A stretch of DNA of 11,857 nucleotides, from assembly GCA_030691435.1 (NCBI GenBank), contig JAUYEK010000229.1, forward strand, positions 1 to 11,857, read 5' to 3'. The notes below the pieces were generated by a model, which did no database searches, was not told the origin of the DNA, and saw nothing but the letters and a program-made list of their open reading frames with translations. The position numbers were made by a program, and so were the translations under genes. How positions within the stretch are numbered: the stretch's first letter is position 1; each line of letters begins with the position of its first letter. The stretch comes from Sulfuricella sp. Lineage in GTDB: Bacteria > Pseudomonadota > Gammaproteobacteria > Burkholderiales > Sulfuricellaceae. Below, one piece after another: positions 6,616 to 11,857 of the stretch.

Positions 6616-7684
6616 GATTTCTCGGGTCGGCGAACTCAGTCGCTACCGCTGTTCCCTCTCTGAATTGCGCGGCCGCCATTTCACGCTGGAACTGGTGATC
6701 GGCAAGGCTGATCTGGCCGGTTACGCCGTCCAGCACGCTGCCTTCCCTCTGCCGCGGGTTCTGTGCCATTACGGTGGCGATACGAAAGGCGTCGATGCCC
6801 AGCGCGTAAAGCCGCTCCTGCTCGATGCTGAAGTTTTCGGCACGCGGGTACACCATAACGGCGGGATGGTCGGGCACGAGCAACCAGGGCATTTCGGCGA
6901 ATAGCACGCCGTTCAGGTCAATATTCCGGCCGATTTCCTGGTTGCCGCCGAAGACCATCGAGGTGGCGTAGGTCGGCGTGTTGGCATCCAGATAGGGGCG
7001 AACCATGCGAGCCAGATTGGCATCGGCGGCGAGAAAGATGATGTCCGACCGATGCTTGATCACCGTATCGCGCACTGCGGGGAATTGGGTCCGCTCGGGG
7101 GAAAAGCTGGCCTGTGCCACCAGCTTCCCGCCCAGCCCGCGCCATGCGTCGGCGAATGCCTGCTGTACCCGTTTAGCCAGCGGCGTATCGGCGGTAACGG
7201 TCAGGGCAGTGCGCCGGCCGTCGTTAAACGCGCGGCGTGCGGCCTGGCGCGCTTCGCCCTCCGCAGTCAGGCCGAACAGGTAGAAGTTTTCAGGAAGAAC
7301 AGCTTCCCCTTCCGGATAATTCAAGGCCAGGGTCGGCACCGCAACCAGACCGCTTTTCGCCAGCGCAGTGACGGCATTACGGGTCAATGGCCCGATCACG
7401 ATATTGGCGCCGGCTTGCAATGCCTGCCGGTATGCGGACACAATATCCTCAACCTGGTCACCGGTAGGATAAACTTGCAGCGGCAGCACTGCCGGGATAT
7501 GCATGATGGAAGCGGCAACGGCGCCCTGCCTGACCGCTTCTGCAGCCGGCCCGAACGAGGCCGACTTGAGCGGCAGCAGCAGCGCGATATGGTCTTTGTT
7601 TTTGGATGCCGCTGGCGCCGGTTCGGCTGCCCCGGCGCAGTGGATGGCAAATAGAGTCAGCAGAAAGACGAGGAACCGTTGCAT
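6599..7684 (-). CDS. lpoA: LpoA-like penicillin-binding protein activator (periplasmic-binding fold)
   Basis: A 361-residue exported protein with a type 1 periplasmic-binding fold. E. coli LpoA is an outer-membrane lipoprotein that stimulates PBP1a. The signal peptide is at about 1-19 (RFLVFLLTLFAIHC, then AGA-AEP). Cys16 is in a poor lipobox context (AIHC), so it may be a soluble periplasmic protein or an atypical lipoprotein. DHIALLLPLKSASFGPAAEAV (31-51) and IVIGPLTRNAVTALA (95-109) are typical of this family. It lacks the N-terminal TPR half of E. coli LpoA, as short betaproteobacterial members do. The gene starts head-to-head with rsmI and heads the yraN-gmhA-dolP-rfaE2 group. Confidence 0.87.
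   Translation of the reverse strand: MQRFLVFLLTLFAIHCAGAAEPAPAASKNKDHIALLLPLKSASFGPAAEAVRQGAVAASIMHIPAVLPLQVYPTGDQVEDIVSAYRQALQAGANIVIGPLTRNAVTALAKSGLVAVPTLALNYPEGEAVLPENFYLFGLTAEGEARQAARRAFNDGRRTALTVTADTPLAKRVQQAFADAWRGLGGKLVAQASFSPERTQFPAVRDTVIKHRSDIIFLAADANLARMVRPYLDANTPTYATSMVFGGNQEIGRNIDLNGVLFAEMPWLLVPDHPAVMVYPRAENFSIEQERLYALGIDAFRIATVMAQNPRQREGSVLDGVTGQISLADHQFQREMAAAQFREGTAVATEFADPRNLGEPR
7670..7674 (+). promoter_or_regulatory. Shine-Dalgarno supporting the TTG start of rsmI
   Basis: GAGGA at 7670-7674 lies four bases before TTG 7679. No ATG or GTG is available in this frame between the TAG at 7652-7654 and the conserved LYVVATPIGNL, so this site decides the start. Confidence 0.6.
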
Positions 7685-8548
7685 CAGGAAAATAACCAGA
7701 CAGGCAAAAACATATTATATGTAGTTGCCACGCCAATTGGAAATCTGCAGGACATCACCCTGCGCGCGCTGGAAATCCTGCGCAGCGTCGACGCCATCGC
7801 CGCCGAGGACACCCGCAACACCACCCGCCTGCTCAACCACTTCGCGATCGGCGCCAAACTGATCGCCGTGCATGAACATAACGAATATCAGGCCGCCGCG
7901 CGGCTGATCGAAATGCTCCAGTCCGGCAAGTCGGTAGCGCTGGTGTCCGATGCCGGCACACCGGCGGTGAGCGACCCCGGCGCCTACCTGGTCGCCAAGG
8001 TGCGCGAGGCCGGTCTGCGCGTTGTGCCCATCCCCGGCGCGAATGCGGCAATCGCCGCCTTCTCGGCGGCGGGGATCACCGCGCCGCACTTCCTGTTCTA
8101 CGGTTTTCTGCCGCACACCGCATCGGAGCGTAAACGCGAGCTCGCCGCGCTGAAGGCGATGCCCCATACCCTGGTGTTTTACGAATCGCCCCACCGCATC
8201 CTCGCCAGCATGGCCGATCTGCGGGAAGTGCTGGGCGGCGCGCGCACGGTCACCATCGCGCGCGAGCTGACCAAGATTTTCGAAACCATCCATACCTGCA
8301 CGCTGGAAGATGCGCTGGGCTGGCTGGAGACCGACCCCAACCAGCAGAAGGGCGAATTCGTCCTGCTGGTGTCGGGAGCGGAAGTAGTGAAGGAAGAGGG
8401 GGTAGGCGAGGAAGCGCAGCGCGTCCTGCAACTGCTGCTGGCGGAAATGCCGCTGAAACAGGCGGTGAAGCTGGCCGCCGAGATCAGCGGCGAGAAGAAG
8501 AATGCGCTGTATGAACTGGCGTTGCAGTTAAAAAAGGGTGGGGGGTGA
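7679..8548 (+). CDS. rsmI: 16S rRNA (cytidine(1402)-2'-O)-methyltransferase RsmI
   Basis: RsmI uses S-adenosylmethionine to methylate the 2'-OH of C1402 in the ribosomal decoding centre. It has 289 residues, the family length, with the tetrapyrrole-methylase fold. Motifs are LYVVATPIGNLQDITLRAL (13-31), AEDTR (42-46), VSDAGTPAVSDPGAYLV (89-105), PIPGANAAIAAFSAAG (117-132), FYGFLPHTASERKREL (140-155) and FYESPHRI (167-174). The start is a TTG with GAGGA upstream, and it overlaps the divergent lpoA start by six bases. This repeats the E. coli yraL/yraM arrangement. The stop is followed at once by a decayed antitoxin fragment, which marks the left edge of the accessory patch. Confidence 0.95.
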   Translation: MHQENNQTGKNILYVVATPIGNLQDITLRALEILRSVDAIAAEDTRNTTRLLNHFAIGAKLIAVHEHNEYQAAARLIEMLQSGKSVALVSDAGTPAVSDPGAYLVAKVREAGLRVVPIPGANAAIAAFSAAGITAPHFLFYGFLPHTASERKRELAALKAMPHTLVFYESPHRILASMADLREVLGGARTVTIARELTKIFETIHTCTLEDALGWLETDPNQQKGEFVLLVSGAEVVKEEGVGEEAQRVLQLLLAEMPLKQAVKLAAEISGEKKNALYELALQLKKGGG

Positions 8549-8664
8549 GGCGGCAGGGTGCCCCGTTTTTCTCTCGATACGCAGGCGAATATCGCCACAG
8601 CGATCGGTCATCGTGCGCATGTCGAGCTTGAAGCGGTCTAGTGATGACTAGGCTACGAATCTAG
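8549..8664 (+). pseudogene. Decayed 3' end of an XRE antitoxin gene (second copy)
   Basis: These 116 bases align without a gap to 9594-9709, the 3' end of the intact antitoxin gene plus 23 bases after its stop. By my hand count there are 17 mismatches, about 85% identity. The reading frame is still open: it would give FSLDTQANIATAIGHRAHVE and end at the TAG of 8639-8641, against FSLDALVNIATAIGRRVHVE in the intact copy. It starts exactly after the rsmI stop and has no start codon or helix-turn-helix. The match ends sharply at GCTACGAATCTAG (8652-8664). Confidence 0.85.
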
Positions 8665-8688
8665 AGCATCCAGAATTCTGGTAATTCC

Positions 8689-8805
8689 TCAGGGTCCTTG
8701 GCGCTTCTTTTCCTCCTGCTTGATCTTCTTGTCAGCCTTTTTTTCCTTTGTTGTTTTGGCGGGTTCCTTCTTGACTGCTTTCTTCGAGTCCTGGCCTTTG
8801 CTCAT
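8689..8805 (-). CDS. Lysine-rich small protein (MSKGQDSKK type), 38 residues
   Basis: The product starts MSKGQDSKKAVKKEPAKTTK and ends in EEKKRQGP, with about 15 lysines and no hydrophobic core, so it is probably disordered. A Shine-Dalgarno GGAG (complement of 8814-8817) lies eight bases before the ATG at 8805, which supports translation. I recall very similar short MSKGQ-type proteins annotated as hypothetical in many beta- and gammaproteobacteria, but I know no function. The composition suggests nucleic-acid or ribosome binding, which is only inference. It sits alone on the minus strand between the antitoxin remnant and the IS110 fragment. Confidence 0.72.
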   Translation of the reverse strand: MSKGQDSKKAVKKEPAKTTKEKKADKKIKQEEKKRQGP

Positions 8806-9073
8806 GATTTTTGCTCCATCGTTGAAAAATTTGAATTCTGCAGCGTCGATCTAACCCAATGGGCTGGACTCCTCCCCCTATCGACATCGACGTGCCAGAC
8901 TGGAGGTGTCATCAACCGGTCAACCGGGCAAGGGATCCGAAATGAACATTACACGAATTAGCCTTGATCTGGCAAAGCATGTTTTTCAGGCGCATGGTGT
9001 TGACCGGCAAGGAAGGCCAGCGGCATTGCTCGACAGGCATAGACGGGCAGGTTGGGGTGGCGCCAATCTTCGC
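8806..9073. other. Non-coding accessory stretch apart from the IS110 fragment
   Basis: Between the Lys-rich small gene and the toxin promoter I see only the IS110 remnant (8942-9022). A leucine-poor stretch at 8864-8941 has an AACCGG direct repeat and may belong to the left flank of that element. No RNA gene, terminator or further ORF could be supported here. Confidence 0.4.
8942..9022 (+). pseudogene. IS110-family transposase, N-terminal remnant
   Basis: The frame from ATG 8942 reads MNITRISLDLAKHVFQAHGV then DRQGRPA, which matches the start of IS110/IS1111 DEDD transposases (MNxTxIGIDLAKxVFQVHGVD). It includes the first catalytic Asp of IxLDLAK. Similarity stops after about 27 residues and a stop comes soon after, so the rest of the roughly 340-residue enzyme is gone. 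The sequence upstream (about 8864-8941) may be the element's left end, but I cannot place the boundary. It marks an old insertion next to the toxin-antitoxin pair. Confidence 0.75.
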
Positions 9074-9101
9074 TTGTTTTGTATATCCAAACCAGTATAA
9101 T
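9074..9101 (+). promoter_or_regulatory. Sigma70-type promoter of the toxin-antitoxin pair
   Basis: TTGTTT (9074-9079) and a perfect TATAAT (9096-9101) are separated by 16 bp. GTATA occurs twice within it (9081-9085 and 9095-9099) and might serve the antitoxin as half-sites. The predicted transcription start, about seven bases after the -10 box, falls at or next to the A of the toxin ATG at 9109. Confidence 0.65.
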
Positions 9102-9108
9102 TCATAGC

Positions 9109-9408
9109 ATGAAACCCATGCGATTCCTCGGCGACTCGCTCAAGTGCCTGCGAGATTTCCCAGAGGACGCAAGGCAGGATGCGGGTTACCAACTTGACAA
9201 GGTACAGCGCGGAGAGCAGCCGGACGATTTCAAGCCCATGCCGACGATAGGCAAGGGGGTTGAAGAAATCCGGGTGCGGGACGACTCCGGCGTCTATCGT
9301 GCGGTGTATGTGCTGCATGCCTTCCAGAAAAAAACGCAGGCCACGTCGAAGCACGACATCGAGGTGGCCAAGGCGCGCTACAGTGAATTGATGAAAGGAC
9401 GCAAATGA
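9109..9408 (+). CDS. RelE/HigB-family (phage Gp49-like) toxin, probably with an internal deletion
   Basis: A 99-residue member of the type II toxin family that cleaves mRNA on the ribosome. Typical stretches are FLGDSLKCLRDFPEDARQDA (6-25), DFKPMPTIGKGVEEIRV (40-56) and VLHAFQKKTQATS (68-80). In relatives the strand after YR continues as about ten residues of the type VIYVAKFADA before VYVLHAFQKK. Here YR (63-64) is joined directly to AVYVLHAF, so one beta strand of the core appears to be missing in frame. The toxin may be inactive. The ATG at 9109 has no Shine-Dalgarno, and 9118 is an alternative. Its stop overlaps the antitoxin ATG (ATGA). Confidence 0.85.
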   Translation: MKPMRFLGDSLKCLRDFPEDARQDAGYQLDKVQRGEQPDDFKPMPTIGKGVEEIRVRDDSGVYRAVYVLHAFQKKTQATSKHDIEVAKARYSELMKGRK

Positions 9409-9686
9409 AAAAAATTGAGACCTACGCCAGCGTATGGGATGCCATCGCCGACACGCCTGAGCAAGCGGCCAACCTTCGCGCCAGGGCCGATCTCATGCAG
9501 CAAATTGCAGCCATCGTGAAGGAGAGCGGCTGGACGCAGGTTGAGGCCGCCACCCGCTGTGGCGTCACCCAGCCGCGCATGAACGACCTGCTGCGTGGCC
9601 GGGTATCCCGCTTCTCTCTCGATGCGCTGGTGAACATCGCCACAGCGATCGGTCGTCGTGTGCATGTCGAGCTTGAAGCGGCGTAG
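9405..9686 (+). CDS. XRE/HigA-like helix-turn-helix antitoxin
   Basis: A 93-residue antitoxin that should bind the toxin and repress the shared promoter. A helical N-terminal part (1-40, with WDAIADTPEQAANLRARADL) precedes the helix-turn-helix at about 44-66: TQVEAATRCGVTQPRMNDLL. The C-terminus SLDALVNIATAIGRRVHVEL is the usual end of this family (HTH_37-like). The order toxin first, antitoxin second is the HigBA arrangement. Residues look complete. Its last 31 codons and 23 following bases are duplicated in decayed form at 8549-8664. Confidence 0.9.
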   Translation: MKKIETYASVWDAIADTPEQAANLRARADLMQQIAAIVKESGWTQVEAATRCGVTQPRMNDLLRGRVSRFSLDALVNIATAIGRRVHVELEAA

Positions 9687-9696
9687 TAATGACTAT

Positions 9697-10087
9697 GCTA
9701 CGAATCTAGGCTTGACCCCGTGTTTTGCCATGTCAATATTTCAGTATCGTGGGGAAGGTTAAAATGAAACGCTATCGGTATGTTGCTTTCGCCTTTGCGT
9801 GGCTCGCAATCGGCACTGCATTAGCTGATCCACTACCAATCAATCAACTCCCCATGTATGGAGAGCGCGAGAAAACTGCGGAGATGAAAAGCGCCGATGC
9901 AGCGTTTGTCGTGTCGCTCCAAAAGCAAGGGCTCTCACGCGAGGAAGGGGCGAAACAGGTCATACAGTCTGGTTGGTCGTATTGGGCAAAACGAGATATG
10001 GCTACCGCAATGGCGCGCTTTAACCAAGCATGGTTGCTCGACCCAGAGAACGGAAACAAAACACGGGGTCAAGTCTAGAATCGTAGC
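9697..10087. mobile_element. Cassette of about 390 bp bounded by 30-bp inverted repeats
   Basis: The left arm at 9697-9726 reads GCTACGAATCTAGGCTTGAC then CCCGTGTTTT. The right arm at 10058-10087 is its reverse complement with two mismatches in 30. Between them is one gene for a secreted protein, truncated at its 3' end. No transposase or integrase is encoded, so it would be a non-autonomous or MITE-like carrier, or a remnant. The GGGTCAAG-type ends recall REP/IS200-like palindromes, but I cannot name the family. The outermost 13 bases, GCTACGAATCTAG, also end the antitoxin remnant at 8652-8664. Confidence 0.7.
9764..10078 (+). CDS. Secreted TPR-like protein, apparently 3'-truncated
   Basis: A 104-residue product with a signal peptide (1-21, cleavage near ALA-DP) and a mature part INQLPMYGEREKTAEMKSAD. 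A helix pair at about 66-95, VIQSGWSYWAKRDMATAMAR then FNQAWLLDPENG, looks like the first TPR repeat. In related proteins I recall, this opening continues into a longer TPR domain of about 100 or more residues. Here the last six codons (99-104) and the stop come from the right inverted-repeat arm, so the gene seems cut off by the element end. The ATG at 9764 is chosen for its Shine-Dalgarno (GGGGAAGG, six bases upstream) and the signal peptide. Function unknown. Confidence 0.7.
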   Translation: MKRYRYVAFAFAWLAIGTALADPLPINQLPMYGEREKTAEMKSADAAFVVSLQKQGLSREEGAKQVIQSGWSYWAKRDMATAMARFNQAWLLDPENGNKTRGQV

Positions 10088-10153
10088 GTGAAATCGGCAT
10101 CTTACAGTCGTGCCCCTACTTTACCTTCGGCACCCCATTTTCAGGATATCCAA

Positions 10154-11191
10154 ATGGAAAAATTAACTCTTATCCGCCCCGACGACTGGCATTTGCATCT
10201 GCGCGACGGCGAGCAGATGCGGGCAGTGCTGCCGGACACGGCGCGCCGTTTCGGCCGCGCCATTGCCATGCCCAACCTCAGGCCGCCGGTGACCACCACC
10301 GAGCTGGCGCTGGCCTATCGCGGGCGCATCCTCGCGGCCTTGCCGCAGAATGCGCGCTTCGAGCCACTGATGACTCTGTACCTGACCGACAACACGGCGC
10401 CTGCCGAAATCGCACTGGCCAAGGCGAGCGGGCTGGTGCATGGGGTCAAGCTGTATCCGGCCGGGGCCACCACCAATTCGGATTCGGGCGTGACCGATCT
10501 GCTCGGCAAGTGCAGTGCGGCACTGGCGGAAATGGAAAAGCAGGACTTGCCGCTGCTGGTGCATGGCGAGGTCACCGATCCCGAGGTGGACGTGTTCGAC
10601 CGCGAAAAGGCGTTTATCGATCGCGTGCTGGCGCCGCTGGCGCAGCGTTTTCCCGGTCTGCGCGTGGTGCTGGAGCATGTCACCACCCGCGACGGCGTGG
10701 AGTTCGTCAAGGCGGCATCAAGGCGCGTTGGCGCCACGCTCACCGCCCATCACCTGCTGATGAACCGCAACGCCATGTTCGCCGGCGGCATCCGCCCGCA
10801 CCACTATTGCTTACCAGTGCTGAAGCGCGAGGAGCATCGCCGCGCGCTGGTCGCGGCGGCGACCAGCGGCGATCCGAAGTTCTTTCTCGGCACCGATAGT
10901 GCGCCCCATGCCAAGGGCGCCAAGGAAACCGCCTGCGGCTGCGCCGGCATGTATACCGCCCATGCCGCCATCGAGCTTTACGCCGAGGCATTCGAGCAGG
11001 CGGGCGCGCTCGACAGACTGGAGGCCTTCGCCAGCTTTTACGGCGCGGATTTTTATGGCCTGCCGCGCAACACGGACAGCATTACGCTGGTGAAAGAAAG
11101 CTGGGATGTGCCGGAGTCGATGCCGTTTGGTGGGGAAACGCTGGTGCCGTTGCGGGCAGGGGAGAGGATTGGGTGGAGGTTGGCGGATTAA
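10154..11191 (+). CDS. pyrC: Dihydroorotase, class II
   Basis: The enzyme interconverts N-carbamoyl-L-aspartate and dihydroorotate in de novo pyrimidine synthesis. It has 345 residues, matching E. coli PyrC. Metal and catalytic residues are visible: His13 and His15 (DWHLHLRD), the lysine to be carboxylated Lys99 ([15 protein letters not shown]), His137 (LVHGEV), His175 (LEHVTT) and Asp248 (LGTDSAPH). The flexible-loop region is also intact. ATG 10154 is preferred over an in-frame GTG at 10088 because family proteins start here and AGGA (10143-10146) lies seven bases before it. The frame upstream reads out of the cassette's inverted repeat. Confidence 0.96.
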   Translation: MEKLTLIRPDDWHLHLRDGEQMRAVLPDTARRFGRAIAMPNLRPPVTTTELALAYRGRILAALPQNARFEPLMTLYLTDNTAPAEIALAKASGLVHGVKLYPAGATTNSDSGVTDLLGKCSAALAEMEKQDLPLLVHGEVTDPEVDVFDREKAFIDRVLAPLAQRFPGLRVVLEHVTTRDGVEFVKAASRRVGATLTAHHLLMNRNAMFAGGIRPHHYCLPVLKREEHRRALVAAATSGDPKFFLGTDSAPHAKGAKETACGCAGMYTAHAAIELYAEAFEQAGALDRLEAFASFYGADFYGLPRNTDSITLVKESWDVPESMPFGGETLVPLRAGERIGWRLAD

Positions 11192-11304
11192 CTGGGTTGT
11201 GTGCGCCAAACTCTCCCTGCTGCTATGCCCCGCAGGAAATCAGAGATGTTATTCGACGAATAATAACCAACCAATGAAGTCGGCAATTATTGGGGGTTGC
11301 GTGG
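11192..11304. other. Spacer between pyrC and the rnpB promoter
   Basis: No gene is seen. CCTGC/GCAGG near 11216-11235 can form a five-base stem, but no T-run follows, so I do not call a terminator for pyrC. Confidence 0.4.
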
Positions 11305-11310
11305 TATAAT
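11305..11310 (+). promoter_or_regulatory. -10 box of rnpB
   Basis: A perfect TATAAT ends seven bases before the first base of the RNase P RNA (G11318), the expected spacing to a transcription start. The -35 region near 11281-11287 is weak. Confidence 0.75.
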
Positions 11311-11317
11311 TCCACCC

Positions 11318-11745
11318 GAAGCTGGCTAGACAGTCGCTGCGCGCGCAAGCGCGGAGAGGAAAGTCCGGGCTCCATAGAGCAGGATGCCGGTTAACGACCG
11401 GAGGCCGTGAGGCCATGGAAAGTGCCACAGAAAATATACCGCCGATGGCCGGACTTCGCCACCCGCAAGGGTGGCAAAGTCTCTTCAGGAAGATCGGGAT
11501 GCGCAAGCAGACCGTATCCGATTGAAGGTAACGGATCAGGTAAGGTTGAAATGGCGAGGTAAGAGCTCACCGCGCGCCCGGCAACGGGAGTGGCAGGGTA
11601 AACCCCATCCGGAGCAAGACCAAATAGGCAGGCGTTGAGGCGGCTCGTCGAGCCTGCGGGTAGGTTGCTTGAGTGTACGGGTAACCGTGCGCCTAGAGGA
11701 ATGACTGTCCACGACAGAACCCGGCTTATCGGCCAGCTTCACCCC
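11318..11745 (+). ncRNA. rnpB: RNase P RNA, bacterial type A (M1 RNA)
   Basis: This is the catalytic RNA that matures tRNA 5' ends. The terminal helix pairs GAAGCTGGC (11318-11326) with GCCAGCTTC (11732-11740). Conserved blocks are GAGGAAAGTCCGGGCTCCATA, ACAGAAA.TATACCGCCGATGG, ATCAGGTAAGG.TGAAA, GTAAGAG..CACCGCG, GGTAAACC...CCGGAGCAAGACCAAATAGG and GAATGACTGTCCACGACAGA then ACCCGGCTTATCGG. Length is about 428 bases, longer than E. coli (377). The excess lies mainly between 11451 and 11532, at the place of helix P12, where three hairpins can be drawn. Confidence 0.96.
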
Positions 11746-11750
11746 ATTTA

Positions 11751-11778
11751 GTCCTGAGTGCTGAGTCGAAAGTCCTGA
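11751..11778. repeat. Degenerate heptamer array (GTCCTGA type)
   Basis: Four consecutive seven-base units: GTCCTGA, GTGCTGA, GTCGAAA, GTCCTGA. A fifth GTCCTGA occurs after the second array at about 11849-11855. No coding sense. Confidence 0.65.
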
Positions 11779-11787
11779 GCAAGGCTT

Positions 11788-11843
11788 CCTCACCCCTCAC
11801 CCCTCACCCCTCACCCCTCACCCCTCACCCCTCACCCCTCACC
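11788..11843. repeat. Perfect heptamer tandem array, CCTCACC x 8
   Basis: Eight identical seven-base units, 56 bases, with no variation. The array starts about 43 bases after rnpB and is followed by AAAAAGTCCTGA near the window edge. The perfect identity points to recent slippage. It has no spacers, so it is not a CRISPR. Confidence 0.92.
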
Positions 11844-11857
11844 AAAAAGTCCTGATA

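Noticed and set aside
8552..8570. Possible rho-independent terminator of rsmI (GGCA/TGCC stem then TTTTT)
   Set aside because: The stem has only four base pairs with a three-base loop, and the stretch is better explained as decayed antitoxin coding sequence.
8698..8961. Leu/Phe-rich ORF on the + strand that looks like a membrane protein
   Set aside because: It is the antisense of the Lys-rich small gene: Lys codons AAG/AAA read backwards give Leu/Phe. The minus-strand frame has a Shine-Dalgarno and a recognisable protein.
9697..10087. Integron gene cassette with attC
   Set aside because: The ends lack the GTTRRRY core and the attC R/L box layout. The repeats are long perfect-type inverted arms on both sides, unlike attC.
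10088..10153. Start of PyrC at GTG 10088
   Set aside because: It adds 22 residues that do not fit class II dihydroorotases. ATG 10154 has AGGA at a good distance and begins the conserved sequence.
10163..11209. Long ORFs antisense to pyrC
   Set aside because: High-GC codon structure creates open reverse frames. No motif, start context or family is visible.
11788..11843. CRISPR-like array
   Set aside because: Units of seven bases with no spacers and no cas genes. This is a simple tandem repeat.

Overview
The window looks like a chromosomal segment of a betaproteobacterium, most likely of the Nitrosomonadales (Gallionellaceae/Sulfuricellaceae-like). This is judged only from protein character and gene order: an rRNA operon end followed by birA-coaX-SPOR, class II pyrC, a separate rfaE2, and a bacterial type A RNase P RNA. 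Most of it is housekeeping. An accessory patch lies at about 8549-10087, and palindromic or tandem repeats sit in several intergenic gaps.

Left part (1-2910, + strand). The 3' end of an rRNA operon (5S rRNA plus a textbook terminator) is followed by a tight birA-coaX pair with an ATGA overlap. A 124-bp gap is almost entirely filled by a REP-like palindrome nested inside a 15-bp inverted repeat. Then come a membrane-anchored SPOR-domain protein and a very basic 37-residue small ORF with a perfect Shine-Dalgarno.

Middle part (2907-7684, - strand). Read in the transcription direction the genes are lpoA-like, yraN, gmhA/diaA-like, dolP-like, rfaE2 and glcD-like. The first four reproduce the E. 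coli yraM-yraN-diaA-yraP order, with rsmI (yraL) divergent as in E. coli. In this genome an ADP-heptose adenylyltransferase is attached and the isomerase keeps GmhA catalytic residues, so the cluster joins outer-membrane/peptidoglycan homeostasis to LPS heptose supply. Two relatives of a CACGAAT/CACGGAT inverted-repeat element sit in the gaps before glcD and before gmhA.

Right part (7679-11857). rsmI is followed by a patchwork accessory region. It holds a decayed 3' end of an antitoxin gene, a 38-residue Lys-rich small protein on the minus strand, an IS110-type transposase N-terminal remnant, a HigBA-like toxin-antitoxin pair whose toxin seems to have lost a core beta strand, and a cassette of about 390 bp bounded by 30-bp inverted repeats that carries a truncated secreted protein. 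pyrC follows, then rnpB with an enlarged P12 region, and finally heptanucleotide tandem repeats at the window edge.

I see no clear new defence or metabolic system. The best leads are the small cationic ORF after the SPOR gene, the mosaic toxin-antitoxin/cassette insertion site after rsmI, and the RNase P RNA expansion.
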